64,000 nucleotides of DNA from Roseovarius azorensis (GCF_900109455.1 NZ_FOAG01000001.1:186001-250000), one strand, 5' to 3'; shown: positions 1 through 10,530, counted from the first letter of the stretch. Numbers and translations: made by a program. Notes: generated by a model from the letters alone, not told the origin.

Positions 1-640
1 CGGGGCCGGTGCGGGCGCGGATGACGCGGAGCACGTCGAGCGAGAATTTCATCCGCGCGTCGAGATCGCCGTTATATGGCCCGTCCAGCGTGTTCTGGCG
101 CGGCGACCAGAAGGCATCCATCAGGTGGCCGTAGGCCTCAAGCTCTATCCCGTCCAGCCCTGCGGCCTGCATCCGTTCGGCGGCATCGGCGTAGTCGGCG
201 ATGATCCGGGCGATGTCCCAGTCCTCCATCACCTTGGGGAAGGCCTTGTGCGCGGGTTCGCGCAGGGCGGAGGGGGCGAGGGAGGGTAGCCAGTCGCCCT
301 TGTTCCAGCCGGTGCGCCAGCCCAGGTGGGTGAGCTGGATCATCACCGCGCAGCCGTGGGCGTGACATTCGTCGGCCAGTTTGCGCAGCCACGGCACCAC
401 CTCGTCGCGGTAGGCGAGGATGTTGTTGAAGGCGGGCGGGCTGTCGCGGCTGACCACCGCTGACCCCGCCGTCATGGTGAGCGCGACACCGCCCCTTGCC
501 CGCTCGACGTGATAGGCGCGGTAGCGGTCGGTGGGCAGGCCGTCCTCGGGGTAGGCCGGTTCATGGCTGGTGGTCATGATCCGGTTTTTCAGCGTCAGGT
601 GTTTGAGTTGATAGGATTGCAGCAGCGGGTCACGCGACAT
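1..640 (-). CDS. NADH:flavin oxidoreductase / N-methylproline demethylase-like, 3' part missing
   Basis: The reading frame begins at an ATG at 640-638 (MSRDPLLQSYQLKHLTLKNR) and stays open to the left edge, so only about 213 N-terminal residues are present. The N-terminal Lx-NRI start, the run around 'MIQLTHLGWRT' and 'GLDGIELEAYGHLMDAFWSP' are typical of the old-yellow-enzyme/trimethylamine dehydrogenase TIM barrel that binds FMN. In roseobacters such proteins next to an MttB-family methyltransferase are usually annotated as N-methylproline demethylases or generic NADH:flavin oxidoreductases. The gene lies 25 bp downstream of the mttB-like gene on the same strand and is probably co-transcribed with it. 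Substrate specificity is inference from context. Confidence 0.85.
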   Translation of the reverse strand, partial: MSRDPLLQSYQLKHLTLKNRIMTTSHEPAYPEDGLPTDRYRAYHVERARGGVALTMTAGSAVVSRDSPPAFNNILAYRDEVVPWLRKLADECHAHGCAVMIQLTHLGWRTGWNKGDWLPSLAPSALREPAHKAFPKVMEDWDIARIIADYADAAERMQAAGLDGIELEAYGHLMDAFWSPRQNTLDGPYNGDLDARMKFSLDVLRVIRARTGP

Positions 641-665
641 TGCGGGGCCTTTCGTCAGGTTCGTT

Positions 666-2258
666 TCAATACCACGCATCGGGCATCGCGGCCTTGCGCC
701 GGGCGATGAAATCGCAGAGCGCCCCGTCGATGGCGGGGTCGAGCGGCGGGGCCTCATAGGTGGCGAGGGTCTCTTTCCAGGCGCGGTTGGCGCGGGTCAT
801 GGCATCGACGCCGCCCGCCTCTGACCAGGTCTCATGGGTGTCGTTGTCATCGAGCGCGCTGTCCCAATAGGCGGTCTGGTAATGCCGCAGGGTATGGGCG
901 CAGCCGAAGAGATGCTCGCCCGGCCCCTTTTCGGCGAGGGCCTCGAAGGCGAGCGTATCCTCGTTGACCTCAAGCCCCCTGAGCCAGGCGTGCAGCGCGC
1001 CGCAGAGATCCATGTCGAGCATCATCTTCTCGTAGGACATGGACAGCAGACCATCGAGAAACCCGGCGGAATGCAAGATGAAATTCGCGCCGCAGTTCAC
1101 GGCGGACATCATCGACATCATGCTCTGGGTCATCGCCTGTGCATCCGGCAGCTTGGAGGTCGAGAAATTGCCCGCGCAGCGCAGCGGCATGTTCAGCCGC
1201 CGCGCGATCTGTCCCATCACCAGAGAGCCGAGCGCCGGTTCGGGCGTGCCGAAGGTGGGCGAGCCGGTGCGCAGCGACATCGACGACAGGAAGCTGCCGA
1301 GGATCGCGGGCGCGCCGGGGCGCACCAGTTGGGTGAGCGCGCAGCCCACCATGGATTCCGCGAGGCACTGCGCGATGGCCCCCGGCATGGTCAGCGGCGA
1401 CACCGCGCCGCCCAGAAGAAAGGGCAGGTGGATCGAGCCCTGGTTTGCCGCGGCATAGGCGCGGATGCCGCGGGTGCTGACGCCGTCCCAGACCAGCGGC
1501 GAGGTCGAGTTGAAATTGCCCATGATGACACAGTTTCGGTCCACGAAATCCGCGCCAAAGAGGATGCGGCACATTTCGATGGAATCCTCGGCGCGTTCCG
1601 GCGCGGTGATCGAGCCAAGAAAGGCCCGGTCGGAATAGCGGATATGGGCATGAACCATGTCGAGATGGCGCTTGTTCACCGGCACGTCGGTGGGTTCGCA
1701 GATCGTGCCGCCCGAATGGTGCAGCCAGGGTGAGGATTGCGCCAGTTTCACGAGGTTGCGGAAATCCTCGATGGTGCCGTAGCGGCGTCCCTTGTCGAGA
1801 TCCATCACGAAGGGCGAGCCATAGGCCGGGGCAAAGACCATCGAGCGCCCGCCGATGCGGACGGATCTGGCGGGGTTGCGGGCGTGCTGGGTGAATTCGG
1901 CGGGGGCGGTGGCCAGAAGGCCGCGGATCAGTCCCGGCTCGAACGTCAGGTTCCAGCGGTCGTCGCCCAGGTCGCGCGCCTTGCCGCCCGCCTGTTGGAA
2001 GAGGCGCACGGTTTCGGGGTCTTCGCGGAATTCGATGCCGATTTCGGCAAGGATGCGGTCGGCGGTGGCGATGATGCCGTCCAGCGCCTCGTCCGAGAGC
2101 AGGTCATGGGTGGGGATGCCCCGCGTGATGTAGGGCACATGCAGCGGGTTTGCATCGCGGCCCGAGGATGCGCCCCGGCGCGCCTGCATGGCGGTGCGTC
2201 CGGCGCGGGCGCGGCGGGTGATCGAGGCGGGGAGTTCGGCGGGGGCGGCGTGGGGCAT
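666..2258 (-). CDS. trimethylamine methyltransferase (MttB) family protein, non-pyrrolysine type
   Basis: A 530-residue protein. I chose the ATG at 2258 (MPHAAPAELPASITRRARAG) because sequence upstream of it covers the promoter region. The body matches the MttB superfamily, for example 'IGIEFREDPETVRLFQQAGG' near the N-terminus and 'NCGANFILHSAGFLDGLLSM' in the C-terminal half. The whole gene reads without an internal TAG, so it cannot carry pyrrolysine at the active site of true MttB. Non-pyrrolysine relatives are known to demethylate quaternary amines such as glycine or proline betaine with a corrinoid partner. No corrinoid protein gene is visible nearby. The neighbouring demethylase, TetR regulator and Liv importer suggest catabolism of an imported methylated amine. 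Confidence 0.85.
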   Translation of the reverse strand: MPHAAPAELPASITRRARAGRTAMQARRGASSGRDANPLHVPYITRGIPTHDLLSDEALDGIIATADRILAEIGIEFREDPETVRLFQQAGGKARDLGDDRWNLTFEPGLIRGLLATAPAEFTQHARNPARSVRIGGRSMVFAPAYGSPFVMDLDKGRRYGTIEDFRNLVKLAQSSPWLHHSGGTICEPTDVPVNKRHLDMVHAHIRYSDRAFLGSITAPERAEDSIEMCRILFGADFVDRNCVIMGNFNSTSPLVWDGVSTRGIRAYAAANQGSIHLPFLLGGAVSPLTMPGAIAQCLAESMVGCALTQLVRPGAPAILGSFLSSMSLRTGSPTFGTPEPALGSLVMGQIARRLNMPLRCAGNFSTSKLPDAQAMTQSMMSMMSAVNCGANFILHSAGFLDGLLSMSYEKMMLDMDLCGALHAWLRGLEVNEDTLAFEALAEKGPGEHLFGCAHTLRHYQTAYWDSALDDNDTHETWSEAGGVDAMTRANRAWKETLATYEAPPLDPAIDGALCDFIARRKAAMPDAWY

Positions 2259-2300
2259 TGGCCATGTCCTGAGCGGGGCCGGGTGGCGTCCGGCGATGGT

Positions 2301-2320
2301 TATTGACACTAGTGTCGATA
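2301..2320. promoter_or_regulatory. palindromic operator in the divergent mttB/tetR promoter region
   Basis: TATTGACACTAGTGTCGATA is a 20-bp inverted repeat with one mismatched pair and a perfect 12-bp core (2305-2316). It lies between the divergent MttB-family and TetR genes. A TTGACA hexamer occurs on the minus strand at 2339-2334, and another on the plus strand at 2303-2308 overlaps the palindrome. Bound regulator could therefore block either promoter. The size and symmetry fit a TetR-family operator; that the adjacent regulator binds here is inference. Confidence 0.6.
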
Positions 2321-2379
2321 AAATCAACTAATATGTCAAGATATTTGCCAAGGCTGTTGAGACCCGCTAAGATCGCGTC

Positions 2380-3027
2380 ATGACAGACGCACAGACCGCC
2401 CCGCGCCCGAAATCCGCCGCCGATCCCGCCGCCCGCGGATCCGAGGATCTGTGGCTGAATGCCGCCTACGAGGTGCTGGTCACCGCAGGTGTGGACGCGG
2501 TCAAGGTGATGCCGCTGGCGCAGGCGCTGGGCCTGTCGCGCACGAGTTTTTACTGGCATTTCAAGGATCGTGAGGCGCTGCTGGCGGCCCTGCTGGACAA
2601 GTGGGAGGCGAAGAACACCGGCAATCTGGTCGCCCGCACCCGCGCCTATGCCGAGACGATCAACGAGGCGATCTACAATGTCTTCGATTGCTGGCTGACG
2701 CGAGAACTGTTCGATTCCCGGCTGGATTTCGCGATCCGCAACTGGGCGCTGGGCGACGGTGCGGTCAAGGCCAAGCTGCAACGCACCGACGAGGCGCGGA
2801 TCGCCGCCATCCGCGAGATGTTCGAGCGATTCGGCTATGCGTCCGGGCACGCCGAGACCCGCGCGCTGACGCTCTATTACACGCAGATCGGCTATATCTC
2901 GATGATGGTGGCGGAACCGCGTGACATTCGCATCGCGCGCATGCCCGCCTATGTCGAGACCTTCTCTGGCCATGCGCCGGAGGCGGCGGAGACCGCGCGT
3001 TTCATGGCGCGCCATGCCGACTCATGA
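2380..3027 (+). CDS. TetR/AcrR family transcriptional regulator
   Basis: A 215-residue regulator. Residues about 25-70 form a TetR N-terminal helix-turn-helix (AAYEVLVTAGVDAVKVMPLA, then LGLSRTSFYWHFKDREALL), followed by a helical ligand-binding domain. It is divergent from the MttB-family gene and just upstream of the ABC-transporter operon, with a palindrome in the shared promoter. It probably represses the methyltransferase/demethylase genes and perhaps the importer until the substrate is present. The ligand is unknown. Confidence 0.9.
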   Translation: MTDAQTAPRPKSAADPAARGSEDLWLNAAYEVLVTAGVDAVKVMPLAQALGLSRTSFYWHFKDREALLAALLDKWEAKNTGNLVARTRAYAETINEAIYNVFDCWLTRELFDSRLDFAIRNWALGDGAVKAKLQRTDEARIAAIREMFERFGYASGHAETRALTLYYTQIGYISMMVAEPRDIRIARMPAYVETFSGHAPEAAETARFMARHADS

Positions 3028-3155
3028 GACGCGGGCGGCATGGCGCTGACGTCTGGACCTTTTGGCAAAGCTGTGGGATGGATTGTCGGTCGTCCGCTGG
3101 GGGACAAGGGATAAACCGGGCTGGAGAAAACCGCCCGAAATCAGGGAGACAAGGA

Positions 3156-4289
3156 ATGATAGTCAGAACATTGGCGATGGCGGGTGCGCTGAGCCTTGCG
3201 GCGGTTGGTGCGCAGGCCGAGATCAAGGTGGGCATGATCACCACCCTGTCAGGTGGCGGTGCGGGTCTGGGCATCGACGTGCGCGACGGTTTCATGCTGG
3301 CGCTGGAGCAGTCGGGGCGCACCGATGTCACGGTGGTGATCGAGGACGATCAGCAAAAACCCGATATCGCGGTGCAACTGTCGGACAAGATGATCCAGTC
3401 AGAGAAGGTCGATGTGATGACCGGCATCATCTGGTCCAACCTCGCGATGGCGGTGGTGCCGGGCGCGGTAGCGCAGGGCAAGTTCTATCTCTCGCCCAAT
3501 GCCGGGCCGTCGGCGCTGGCGGGGCAGGGCTGTCATCCCAACTATTTCAACGTCGCCTGGCAGAACGACAACCTGCACGAGGCGGCCGGCGCCTATGCCA
3601 ATGATGCGGGCTACAAGAACAGCTTTATCCTCGCGCCCAACTATCCGGCGGGTCAGGATGCGCTGACGGGTTACAAGCGGTTCTTCAAGGGGGATCTGGC
3701 GGGCGAGATCTATACGCAGCTGGGTCAGACCGATTACGCCGCCGAGATCGCGCAGATCCGCGCCAGCGGGGCGGACTCCGTGTTCTTCTTCCTGCCGGGC
3801 GGCATGGGGATTTCGTTCCTCAAGCAATATGCCGACAGCGGTGTCGGGCTGCCGGTCGTCGGCCCCGCCTTCAGTTTCGATCAGGGCATCCTGCAGGCGG
3901 TGGGCGATGCGGCGCTGGGGGTGGTCAACACGAGCCAATGGTCCAAGGATATCGACAACCCGGCCAATGTCGCCTTTGTCGCCAGTTTTCAGGAGAAATA
4001 CGGGCGTCTGCCCTCGCTCTATGCAAGCCAGGGGTTTGACACGGCGAACCTGCTGCTGAGCGCGCTGGAGGTGGCAGAGCCGTCGGACGCCGATGCGTTC
4101 CGCGAGGCGCTGAGGGCCGCCGATTTCGACAGCACGCGCGGCGATTTCGCATTCGGGGCGAACCATCACCCGATCCAGGACATCTATGTGCGCGAGGTGA
4201 TCAAGGAAGGCGACATTTACACCAACAAGATCATCGGCGTGGCATTGAAGGATCATGTCGACGCCTATGTGGGCGAATGCAAGATGTAG
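3156..4289 (+). CDS. ABC transporter periplasmic substrate-binding protein (Liv/Peripla_BP_6 type)
   Basis: A 377-residue protein starting at ATG 3156 behind a purine-rich Shine-Dalgarno (GGGAGACAAGGA). The first 21 residues form a signal peptide ending in an Ala-X-Ala site (GAQA), and the mature protein begins EIKVGMITTLSGGGAGLGID, the usual start of LivJ/LivK-type binding proteins. It captures substrate in the periplasm for the permeases and ATPases encoded downstream. The family binds branched-chain amino acids, amides, urea and many other small molecules. Linkage to demethylase genes suggests an N-methylated amino acid or betaine here, which is inference. Confidence 0.9.
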   Translation: MIVRTLAMAGALSLAAVGAQAEIKVGMITTLSGGGAGLGIDVRDGFMLALEQSGRTDVTVVIEDDQQKPDIAVQLSDKMIQSEKVDVMTGIIWSNLAMAVVPGAVAQGKFYLSPNAGPSALAGQGCHPNYFNVAWQNDNLHEAAGAYANDAGYKNSFILAPNYPAGQDALTGYKRFFKGDLAGEIYTQLGQTDYAAEIAQIRASGADSVFFFLPGGMGISFLKQYADSGVGLPVVGPAFSFDQGILQAVGDAALGVVNTSQWSKDIDNPANVAFVASFQEKYGRLPSLYASQGFDTANLLLSALEVAEPSDADAFREALRAADFDSTRGDFAFGANHHPIQDIYVREVIKEGDIYTNKIIGVALKDHVDAYVGECKM

Positions 4290-4296
4290 GATCACT

Positions 4297-4322
4297 GGCC
4301 GGGCCTGTCGCATGGCCCGGCC
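4297..4322 (+). terminator. GC hairpin between the binding-protein gene and the permease genes
   Basis: GGCCGGGCC (4297-4305) pairs perfectly with GGCCCGGCC (4314-4322) across an 8-nt loop, 7 bp after the stop of the binding-protein gene. There is no T-run, so it is more likely an mRNA-stabilising or attenuating hairpin than a strong terminator. Such hairpins are common after binding-protein genes, which need higher expression than the permease genes. Confidence 0.6.
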
Positions 4323-4337
4323 GCTGATGACCCTCAT

Positions 4338-5255
4338 ATGTCCCTGATCCTGTTTATCGAACAGATGCTGAACGGTTTGCAGTTCGGCGTCATGCTGTTC
4401 CTGATGGCGGCGGGCCTGACGCTGATTTTCGGGGTCATGGGCCTGATCAACCTGGCGCATGGCTCGCTCTACATGATCGGGGCCTTTGCCGCCGCATGGG
4501 TCGCGGGGCTGACGGGGTCGTTCGTGCTGGCGCTGATCGCCGCACTGGCGGCGGCGGCGGCGGCGGGGGCGCTGGTCGAGGTCGTGGTGATCCGCAGGCT
4601 GTATGCGCGGGACCATCTGGATCAGGTGCTGGCGACCTTTGCGCTGATCCTGATGTTTTCGGAGGGCACGCGCTGGGTGTTCGGGTCGTTTCCGCTGTTT
4701 CTGGAAATCCCGCCCTATCTGTCGGGGCCGGTGCGCCTGCCGGGAGGGATTCAGTATCCGCTCTACCGCCTTGCGATCATCGTGGCGGGGTTGATTGTGG
4801 CGGCGGGGCTGTTCGCGCTGATTGCGCGCACCCGGATCGGGATTCAGATCCGCGCAGGCGAGGCGGACCGCGAGATGATCGGCGCGCTGGGTGTCAATAT
4901 CGCGGCGCTCTACACGGTGGTGTTCGCGCTGGGCGCGGCGCTCGCGGGGCTGGCGGGGGCGCTGATCGGGGCGATTCAGTCGGTGCAGGTGGGCATGGGC
5001 GAGCCGGTGCTGATCCTGGCCTTTGTCGTCATCGTGATTGGCGGCATCGGATCCATCAAGGGGGCGCTGGTGGGGGCGCTGCTGGTGGGGCTGACCGATA
5101 CGATGGGGCGGTTCCTGCTGCCCGTTGCCTTTGCGCAGGTGATGGCGCCTGCGGCGGCCACGGCGGTGGGATCGGCGCTGGCGTCGATGGCGATCTATAT
5201 CCTGATGGCGCTGGTGCTGATCTTTCGGCCCCGTGGCCTCTATGGGGTGGCCTGA
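4338..5255 (+). CDS. branched-chain amino acid-type ABC transporter permease (LivH-like)
   Basis: A 305-residue, very hydrophobic protein with about eight membrane segments. It opens with the LivH-like MSLILFIEQMLNGLQFGVML and contains 'GLINLAHGSLYMIGAFAAA' and 'GGIGSIKGALVGALLVGL', both typical of LivH permeases. It forms the inner-membrane channel with the following LivM-like protein. Its TGA ends 1 bp before the next start codon, so the two are translationally coupled. Confidence 0.92.
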   Translation: MSLILFIEQMLNGLQFGVMLFLMAAGLTLIFGVMGLINLAHGSLYMIGAFAAAWVAGLTGSFVLALIAALAAAAAAGALVEVVVIRRLYARDHLDQVLATFALILMFSEGTRWVFGSFPLFLEIPPYLSGPVRLPGGIQYPLYRLAIIVAGLIVAAGLFALIARTRIGIQIRAGEADREMIGALGVNIAALYTVVFALGAALAGLAGALIGAIQSVQVGMGEPVLILAFVVIVIGGIGSIKGALVGALLVGLTDTMGRFLLPVAFAQVMAPAAATAVGSALASMAIYILMALVLIFRPRGLYGVA

Positions 5256-5256
5256 G

Positions 5257-6240
5257 ATGCGCGCCGAGACCCTGCTCAACGCTTGTGTGCTGCTGGCGCT
5301 GGCGGCGGTGCCGCTCTGGGCGTGGGTGGCGGACGAGCCGTTCACGATCACGCTGGCGACGCGGCTGGCGATCCTGGCGCTGGCCGGGGTCGGACTTAAC
5401 CTGGCGCTGGGGCTGGGGGGGCTGGTCAGTCTGGGCCATGCGGTGTTTTTCGGCATCGGCGGTTATGCGATGGGGGTTCTGGCCAGCCATGCGCAGAGCT
5501 ATACGCCGCTGACGGACTGGCCGGTGCTGATCGAGGGCACCAAATCCATGCCGGTGATCTGGCTGGTGGCGATGGGCGCGAGCGGGCTGGCGGCGCTGGC
5601 GATCGGAGCGCTCTCGTTGCGGACCTCGGGTGTCTATTTCATCATGATCACATTGGCCTTTGGGCAGATGTTCTATTACTTCGCGATCAGTTGGCCCGCC
5701 TATGGTGGCGAGGACGGGCTGTCGATCTATGTGCGCAACGGGTTTCCGGGGCTGAATACGCTGGATCCGATCCAGTTTTTCGCGCTGTGTTACGCTATCC
5801 TCGCGCTGGCGCTCTGGGCGATGGCGCGGCTGATGCGCTCGGCCTTTGGGCTGGCGCTGGTGGCGGCGCGGCAGAATGCGGCGCGGGTCGAGGCGGTGGG
5901 GATCGCGCCCTATCGGCTGCGGCTGGTGGCCTTTGTGCTCTCGGGGATGATCACCGGGCTGGCGGGGGCGCTTTTTGCCGATCTCAACCGGTTCGTGAGC
6001 CCGGTGATGTTCAGCTGGCAGACCAGCGGCGAGATCATCGTCTTTGTGATCCTGGGCGGTGTGGCGCGGCTCTACGGGCCGGTGGTGGGGGCGGCGGTGT
6101 TTGTCCTGCTGGAGCATTTTCTGGGCGGATTGAGCGAGTTCTGGCATATCTGGCTGGGCGCCGTGCTGCTGGGGGTCGTGCTGTTTGCGCGGGGCGGGAT
6201 CATCGGTCTGGTCGTGGGGCGCGAGGTGCGGCGTGACTGA
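5257..6240 (+). CDS. branched-chain amino acid-type ABC transporter permease (LivM-like)
   Basis: A 327-residue membrane protein. I chose ATG 5257 (MRAETLLNACVLL), immediately after the livH-like stop, over a GTG inside the previous gene. It carries the LivM hallmark 'GLNLALGLGGLVSLGHAVFFGIGGY' region and 'SGVYFIMITLAFGQMFYYFA'. It pairs with the LivH-like subunit. Its stop overlaps the GTG start of the first ATPase gene. Confidence 0.92.
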   Translation: MRAETLLNACVLLALAAVPLWAWVADEPFTITLATRLAILALAGVGLNLALGLGGLVSLGHAVFFGIGGYAMGVLASHAQSYTPLTDWPVLIEGTKSMPVIWLVAMGASGLAALAIGALSLRTSGVYFIMITLAFGQMFYYFAISWPAYGGEDGLSIYVRNGFPGLNTLDPIQFFALCYAILALALWAMARLMRSAFGLALVAARQNAARVEAVGIAPYRLRLVAFVLSGMITGLAGALFADLNRFVSPVMFSWQTSGEIIVFVILGGVARLYGPVVGAAVFVLLEHFLGGLSEFWHIWLGAVLLGVVLFARGGIIGLVVGREVRRD

Positions 6241-6984
6241 GGTGTTGCTGGATATTCGCGGGATCACCAAGCGGTTCGGGGCGGTAACGGCCTGCGAGGA
6301 GGTGAGCCTGACGCTGCGGCGGGGCGAAATCCACGCGCTGATCGGTCCGAACGGGGCGGGCAAATCGACGCTGATCGGGCAGATCGCGGGGAGTTTGCGA
6401 CCCGATGCAGGCAGCGTCTGGTTCGACGGGCATGATGTGACGGCGCTGGATACCGCCGCGCGGGCGCGGGCGGGGCTGGCGCGGACGTTTCAGATTTCGT
6501 CGCTGGCGATGGAGATGACGGTGTTGCAGAACGCGGTGCTGGGGGCGCTGGGGGCGCGCGGCCGGGTGATGCGGTTTTTCCGCGACGTGATGCGCGATTC
6601 CGCGCTGCGCGCGGTGGCGCGCGAGGCGCTGGACCGGGTCGGGCTCTGGGACGTGGCGGCGCATCGGGTGGGCGATCTGTCGCACGGGCAGCGGCGGCAA
6701 CTGGAGGTGGCGGTGGCGCTGACGCAGGCCCCCAAGGCGTTCCTGATGGACGAGCCGATGGCCGGGCTGGGGGCCGAGGGATCGGCGCGGATGACGCGGT
6801 TTCTGGACGGGTTGCGGCAGCATGCGCCGATCCTGCTGGTCGAGCATGACATGGATGCGGTCTTTGCGCTGGCCGACCGGGTGAGCGTGCTGGTCTATGG
6901 CCGGGTGATTGCTACCGGCGCGCCGGATGCGATCCGCCGCGATGCGCGGGTGCGCGAGGCCTATCTGGGCGACGAGGCGCTGCC

Positions 6985-6988
<4 letters not shown>
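6233..6988 (+). CDS. ABC transporter ATP-binding protein (LivG-like)
   Basis: A 251-residue ATPase. The GTG at 6233 (VTEVLLDIRGITKRFGAV) overlaps the permease stop and gives the normal LivG length. Walker A is GPNGAGKST, the signature is LSHGQRRQLE and Walker B is FLMDEPMAGL. It energises the importer together with LivF. Its end overlaps the LivF-like start (ATGA at 6985). Confidence 0.92.
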
Positions 6989-7674
<686 letters not shown>

Positions 7675-7682
7675 GGGGGAGT

Positions 7683-7708
7683 GCCGGGCTGAAGCCCGGC
7701 CTACGGGG
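7683..7708. repeat. short intergenic hairpin repeat with CTACGGG tail
   Basis: GCCGGGCT (7683-7690) pairs with AGCCCGGC (7693-7700) and is followed by CTACGGGG. A second member with a different stem but the same layout (stem, short loop, stem, CTACGGG) lies at 15795-15820. Both sit just upstream of genes, between operons. They look like a small dispersed palindromic repeat rather than dedicated terminators, because no T-run follows. Confidence 0.5.
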
Positions 7709-7754
7709 CGGTTCAGGCTTTACCTTGCTTGTGCCGCAGGGCAAAAGCACTGGC

Positions 7755-8705
7755 ATGACCGACCTGCCGACACCGCGTGGCGCGCTGACGCCTGACCGAC
7801 CGCTTGCCGATCTCACGTGGCTGCGCGTGGGCGGGCCTGCGGACTGGTTGTTTCAGCCGGCGGATATCGACGATCTGGCGGGGTTTCTGGCGGCGCTCGA
7901 TCCGGCGGTCGAGGTCTTTGCCCTGGGGGTGGGCAGCAATCTCATCGTGCGCGATGGCGGGTTGCGGGCCGTGGTGATCCGGCTGGGGCGCGGGTTCAAC
8001 GCGATCCGGGTCGAGGGCAACCGGGTGATCGCGGGGGCCGCAGCCCTTGACGCGCATGTGGCGCGACGGGCGGCGGCGGGGGGCGTTGACCTGACATTCC
8101 TGCGCACGATTCCGGGCGCGATTGGCGGGGCGGTGCGGATGAACGCGGGCTGTTATGGCAGCTATGTGGCGGATCATCTGGTGAGCGCTCGGGCGGTGAC
8201 GCGGGGCGGCGAGGTGGTGACGCTGGGGCGCGAAGAGCTGAATTTCGCCTATCGGCACAGCGATCTGCCCGAGGGCTGGGTGATCGTCGAGGCGACGTTC
8301 GATGGGGTGTCGGGCGATCCCGAGGCGCTGGAGGAGCGGATGGCCGCGCAGTTGCAGAAGCGCGACGAGACGCAGCCCACGCGCGAGCGCAGCGCGGGCA
8401 GCACGTTCCGCAACCCTGCCGGGTTCAGCAGCACGGGGCGCGCCGATGACGTGCATGATCTCAAGGCGTGGAAGGTGATCGACGAGGCGGGTCTGCGCGG
8501 CGCGCGGCGCGGGGCCGCGCAGATGAGCGAGAAGCATCCGAATTTCCTGATCAACACCGGCGGGGCGAGTGCCGCCGATCTGGAAGGATTGGGCGAGGAG
8601 GTGCGAAAAAGGGTTTTCCAACACAGTGGAATAGAGTTACAGTGGGAAATCATGAGGGTCGGCGAAACGGCCCCGGGCGCAAGCCCACAGGCAGACCAGA
8701 ACTAA
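7755..8705 (+). CDS. murB: UDP-N-acetylenolpyruvoylglucosamine reductase
   Basis: A 316-residue protein starting at ATG 7755 ([20 protein letters not shown]). FAD-binding signatures are '[12 protein letters not shown]' and '[15 protein letters not shown]'. The serine of '[11 protein letters not shown]' is the proton donor of MurB, and '[10 protein letters not shown]' lies near the C-terminus. It reduces enolpyruvyl-UDP-GlcNAc to UDP-MurNAc with NADPH in the cytoplasm. It opens the peptidoglycan/division cluster, upstream of ddl and ftsQAZ. Confidence 0.96.
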   Translation: MTDLPTPRGALTPDRPLADLTWLRVGGPADWLFQPADIDDLAGFLAALDPAVEVFALGVGSNLIVRDGGLRAVVIRLGRGFNAIRVEGNRVIAGAAALDAHVARRAAAGGVDLTFLRTIPGAIGGAVRMNAGCYGSYVADHLVSARAVTRGGEVVTLGREELNFAYRHSDLPEGWVIVEATFDGVSGDPEALEERMAAQLQKRDETQPTRERSAGSTFRNPAGFSSTGRADDVHDLKAWKVIDEAGLRGARRGAAQMSEKHPNFLINTGGASAADLEGLGEEVRKRVFQHSGIELQWEIMRVGETAPGASPQADQN

Positions 8706-8752
8706 GACAACGATAACAGGGCCGAAACAGGCCCGGGACATTGAGGCACGAG

Positions 8753-9673
8753 GTGGTTGGTTCGAGCAGAGCAACCCCGAAAGTGGCGGTGATCATGGGT
8801 GGCCCCTCGGCGGAGCGCGAGGTGTCGCTGTCGTCAGGACGCGGATGCGCCGCCGCATTGAGGGAGGCAGGGTTTGAGGTGGTCGAGGTGGACGCCTCGA
8901 CGGACCTGTGTGTGCGTCTGACCGATATTCAGCCCGATGTGGTGTTCAATGCCCTGCATGGCCGCTGGGGCGAGGATGGCTGTGTGCAGGGGATGCTGGA
9001 ATGGCTGCGCCTGCCCTATACCCATTCGGGCGTGCTGTCCTCGGCGCTGGCGATGGACAAGGAGCGCACCAAGGCGGCCTATCGCGCCGCCGGTCTGCCG
9101 GTGGTGGAGAGCGTGCTGGCGCGGCGCGACGAGGTGCGCGCGCGCCACGTGATGCCGCCGCCCTATGTGGTCAAGCCGTATAACGAGGGATCTTCGGTCG
9201 GGGTCTACCTGGTGCATGAGGCGGCGAACGCGCCGCCCGCGCTGGCCGACGAGATGCCCGATGTCGTCATGGTCGAGACCTATGCGCCGGGGCGCGAGCT
9301 GACGACGACGGTGATGGGCGACCGCAGCCTGACGGTGACCGATATCCTGACCGAGGGCTGGTATGACTATGACGCCAAGTACAAGCCCGGCGGATCGCGT
9401 CATGTGGTCCCTGCCGATCTGCCGCAGGAGATTTTCGATGCCTGCATGGATTATGCGCTGCGGGCGCACCGGGTGCTGGGATGTCGTGGCGTGAGCCGCA
9501 CCGATTTTCGCTGGGACGAGGCGCGGGGGCTGGCGGGGCTGATCCTGCTGGAGACCAACACCCAGCCGGGGATGACGCCCACCTCGCTCAGCCCCGAACA
9601 GGCGCAGGCGGTGGGGATCAGTTTCCCCGAACTTTGCCGCTGGATGGTGGAGGATGCCTCATGCGACCGATGA
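8753..9673 (+). CDS. ddl: D-alanine--D-alanine ligase
   Basis: About 306 residues. The N-terminal '[19 protein letters not shown]' and C-terminal '[20 protein letters not shown]' are diagnostic of the Ddl ATP-grasp family, which makes the D-Ala-D-Ala dipeptide for peptidoglycan. I prefer GTG 8753, which has GAGG six bases upstream, over TTG 8741 in the same frame; the choice changes four residues. Its last 13 bases overlap the ftsQ start. Confidence 0.95.
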   Translation: MVGSSRATPKVAVIMGGPSAEREVSLSSGRGCAAALREAGFEVVEVDASTDLCVRLTDIQPDVVFNALHGRWGEDGCVQGMLEWLRLPYTHSGVLSSALAMDKERTKAAYRAAGLPVVESVLARRDEVRARHVMPPPYVVKPYNEGSSVGVYLVHEAANAPPALADEMPDVVMVETYAPGRELTTTVMGDRSLTVTDILTEGWYDYDAKYKPGGSRHVVPADLPQEIFDACMDYALRAHRVLGCRGVSRTDFRWDEARGLAGLILLETNTQPGMTPTSLSPEQAQAVGISFPELCRWMVEDASCDR

Positions 9674-10530
9674 TCCCGCGTGCCGATCCCGCGCCCTCGC
9701 GGTTGAGTTACCGGCTGCACCGCTGGATGCTGACGCCGCTTTATCGCCGTCTCATCCGGGTCGGGCTGCCGGTGCTGGCCGTGGTGGGGCTGTGCGCGGG
9801 ATATCTGGCGGATCAGGTGCGGCGTGACGCGCTGGTCGGGCAAATCGCCGAGTTCCGCCGCCAGATCGAGACCCGGCCCGAATTCATGGTCAACCTGCTG
9901 GCGGTCGAGGGGGCGAGCCCCGGCGTGCAGGAGGATATCCGCGAGATCTTTCCCTATGACCTGCCGGCAAGTTCTTTCGATCTCGATCTCGACGGGATCC
10001 GGGTGATGATCGAGGGCTTGCCCGCCGTGGCGCGCGCGACGGTGCGCATCCGGCAGGGCGGCGTGCTGGTCGCCGAAATCACGGAACGGGTGCCGGTGGC
10101 GCTCTGGCGGACGCGCGAGGGGCTGAACGTGGTCGACATCGAGGGCGAGATCATCGGCGCGGCCGCAAATCGCGCGGCGCGTGCCGACCTGCCGGTTCTG
10201 ACGGGCGAGGGCGCGGATCAGCGGGTGGCCGAGGCGCTGGAGATATTGCAGGCGGCGGCCCCTCTGGGACGCGAATTGCGCGGGTTGGTGCGGATGGGTG
10301 AGCGGCGGTGGGATCTGGTGCTGGGCGATGGCAGGCGGATCCTGTTGCCCGAGACCGAGCCGGTGCGCGCGCTGGAGCGGGTGATCGTGCTGAATGCGGC
10401 GCAGGAAATTCTGGAGCGTGACGTGGCGGCGGTCGACATGCGCATCTCTGCCCGCCCGACGATCCGGCTGAATGAACATGCCATGGAAGAGTGGTGGCGG
10501 ATCACGAACATGACCTTGGGGGCAGAGTGA
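9661..10530 (+). CDS. ftsQ: cell division protein FtsQ
   Basis: A 289-residue protein from ATG 9661, overlapping the end of ddl. A short basic cytoplasmic N-terminus precedes one membrane span (about residues 35-55, '[20 protein letters not shown]'). A POTRA-like periplasmic part follows, with '[20 protein letters not shown]' and '[12 protein letters not shown]'. Sequence conservation is modest, as is usual for FtsQ, and placement between ddl and ftsA decides the call. Confidence 0.93.
   Translation: MRPMIPRADPAPSRLSYRLHRWMLTPLYRRLIRVGLPVLAVVGLCAGYLADQVRRDALVGQIAEFRRQIETRPEFMVNLLAVEGASPGVQEDIREIFPYDLPASSFDLDLDGIRVMIEGLPAVARATVRIRQGGVLVAEITERVPVALWRTREGLNVVDIEGEIIGAAANRAARADLPVLTGEGADQRVAEALEILQAAAPLGRELRGLVRMGERRWDLVLGDGRRILLPETEPVRALERVIVLNAAQEILERDVAAVDMRISARPTIRLNEHAMEEWWRITNMTLGAE

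Noticed and set aside
666..2258. Pyrrolysine-containing MttB
   Set aside because: There is no in-frame TAG in the coding region and no pyl genes in the window.
3399..5456. Very long open frame on the minus strand across the Liv genes (685 codons)
   Set aside because: It is antisense to clearly recognisable transporter genes, has an Arg/His/Gln-rich composition typical of GC-rich shadow frames and no family signature.
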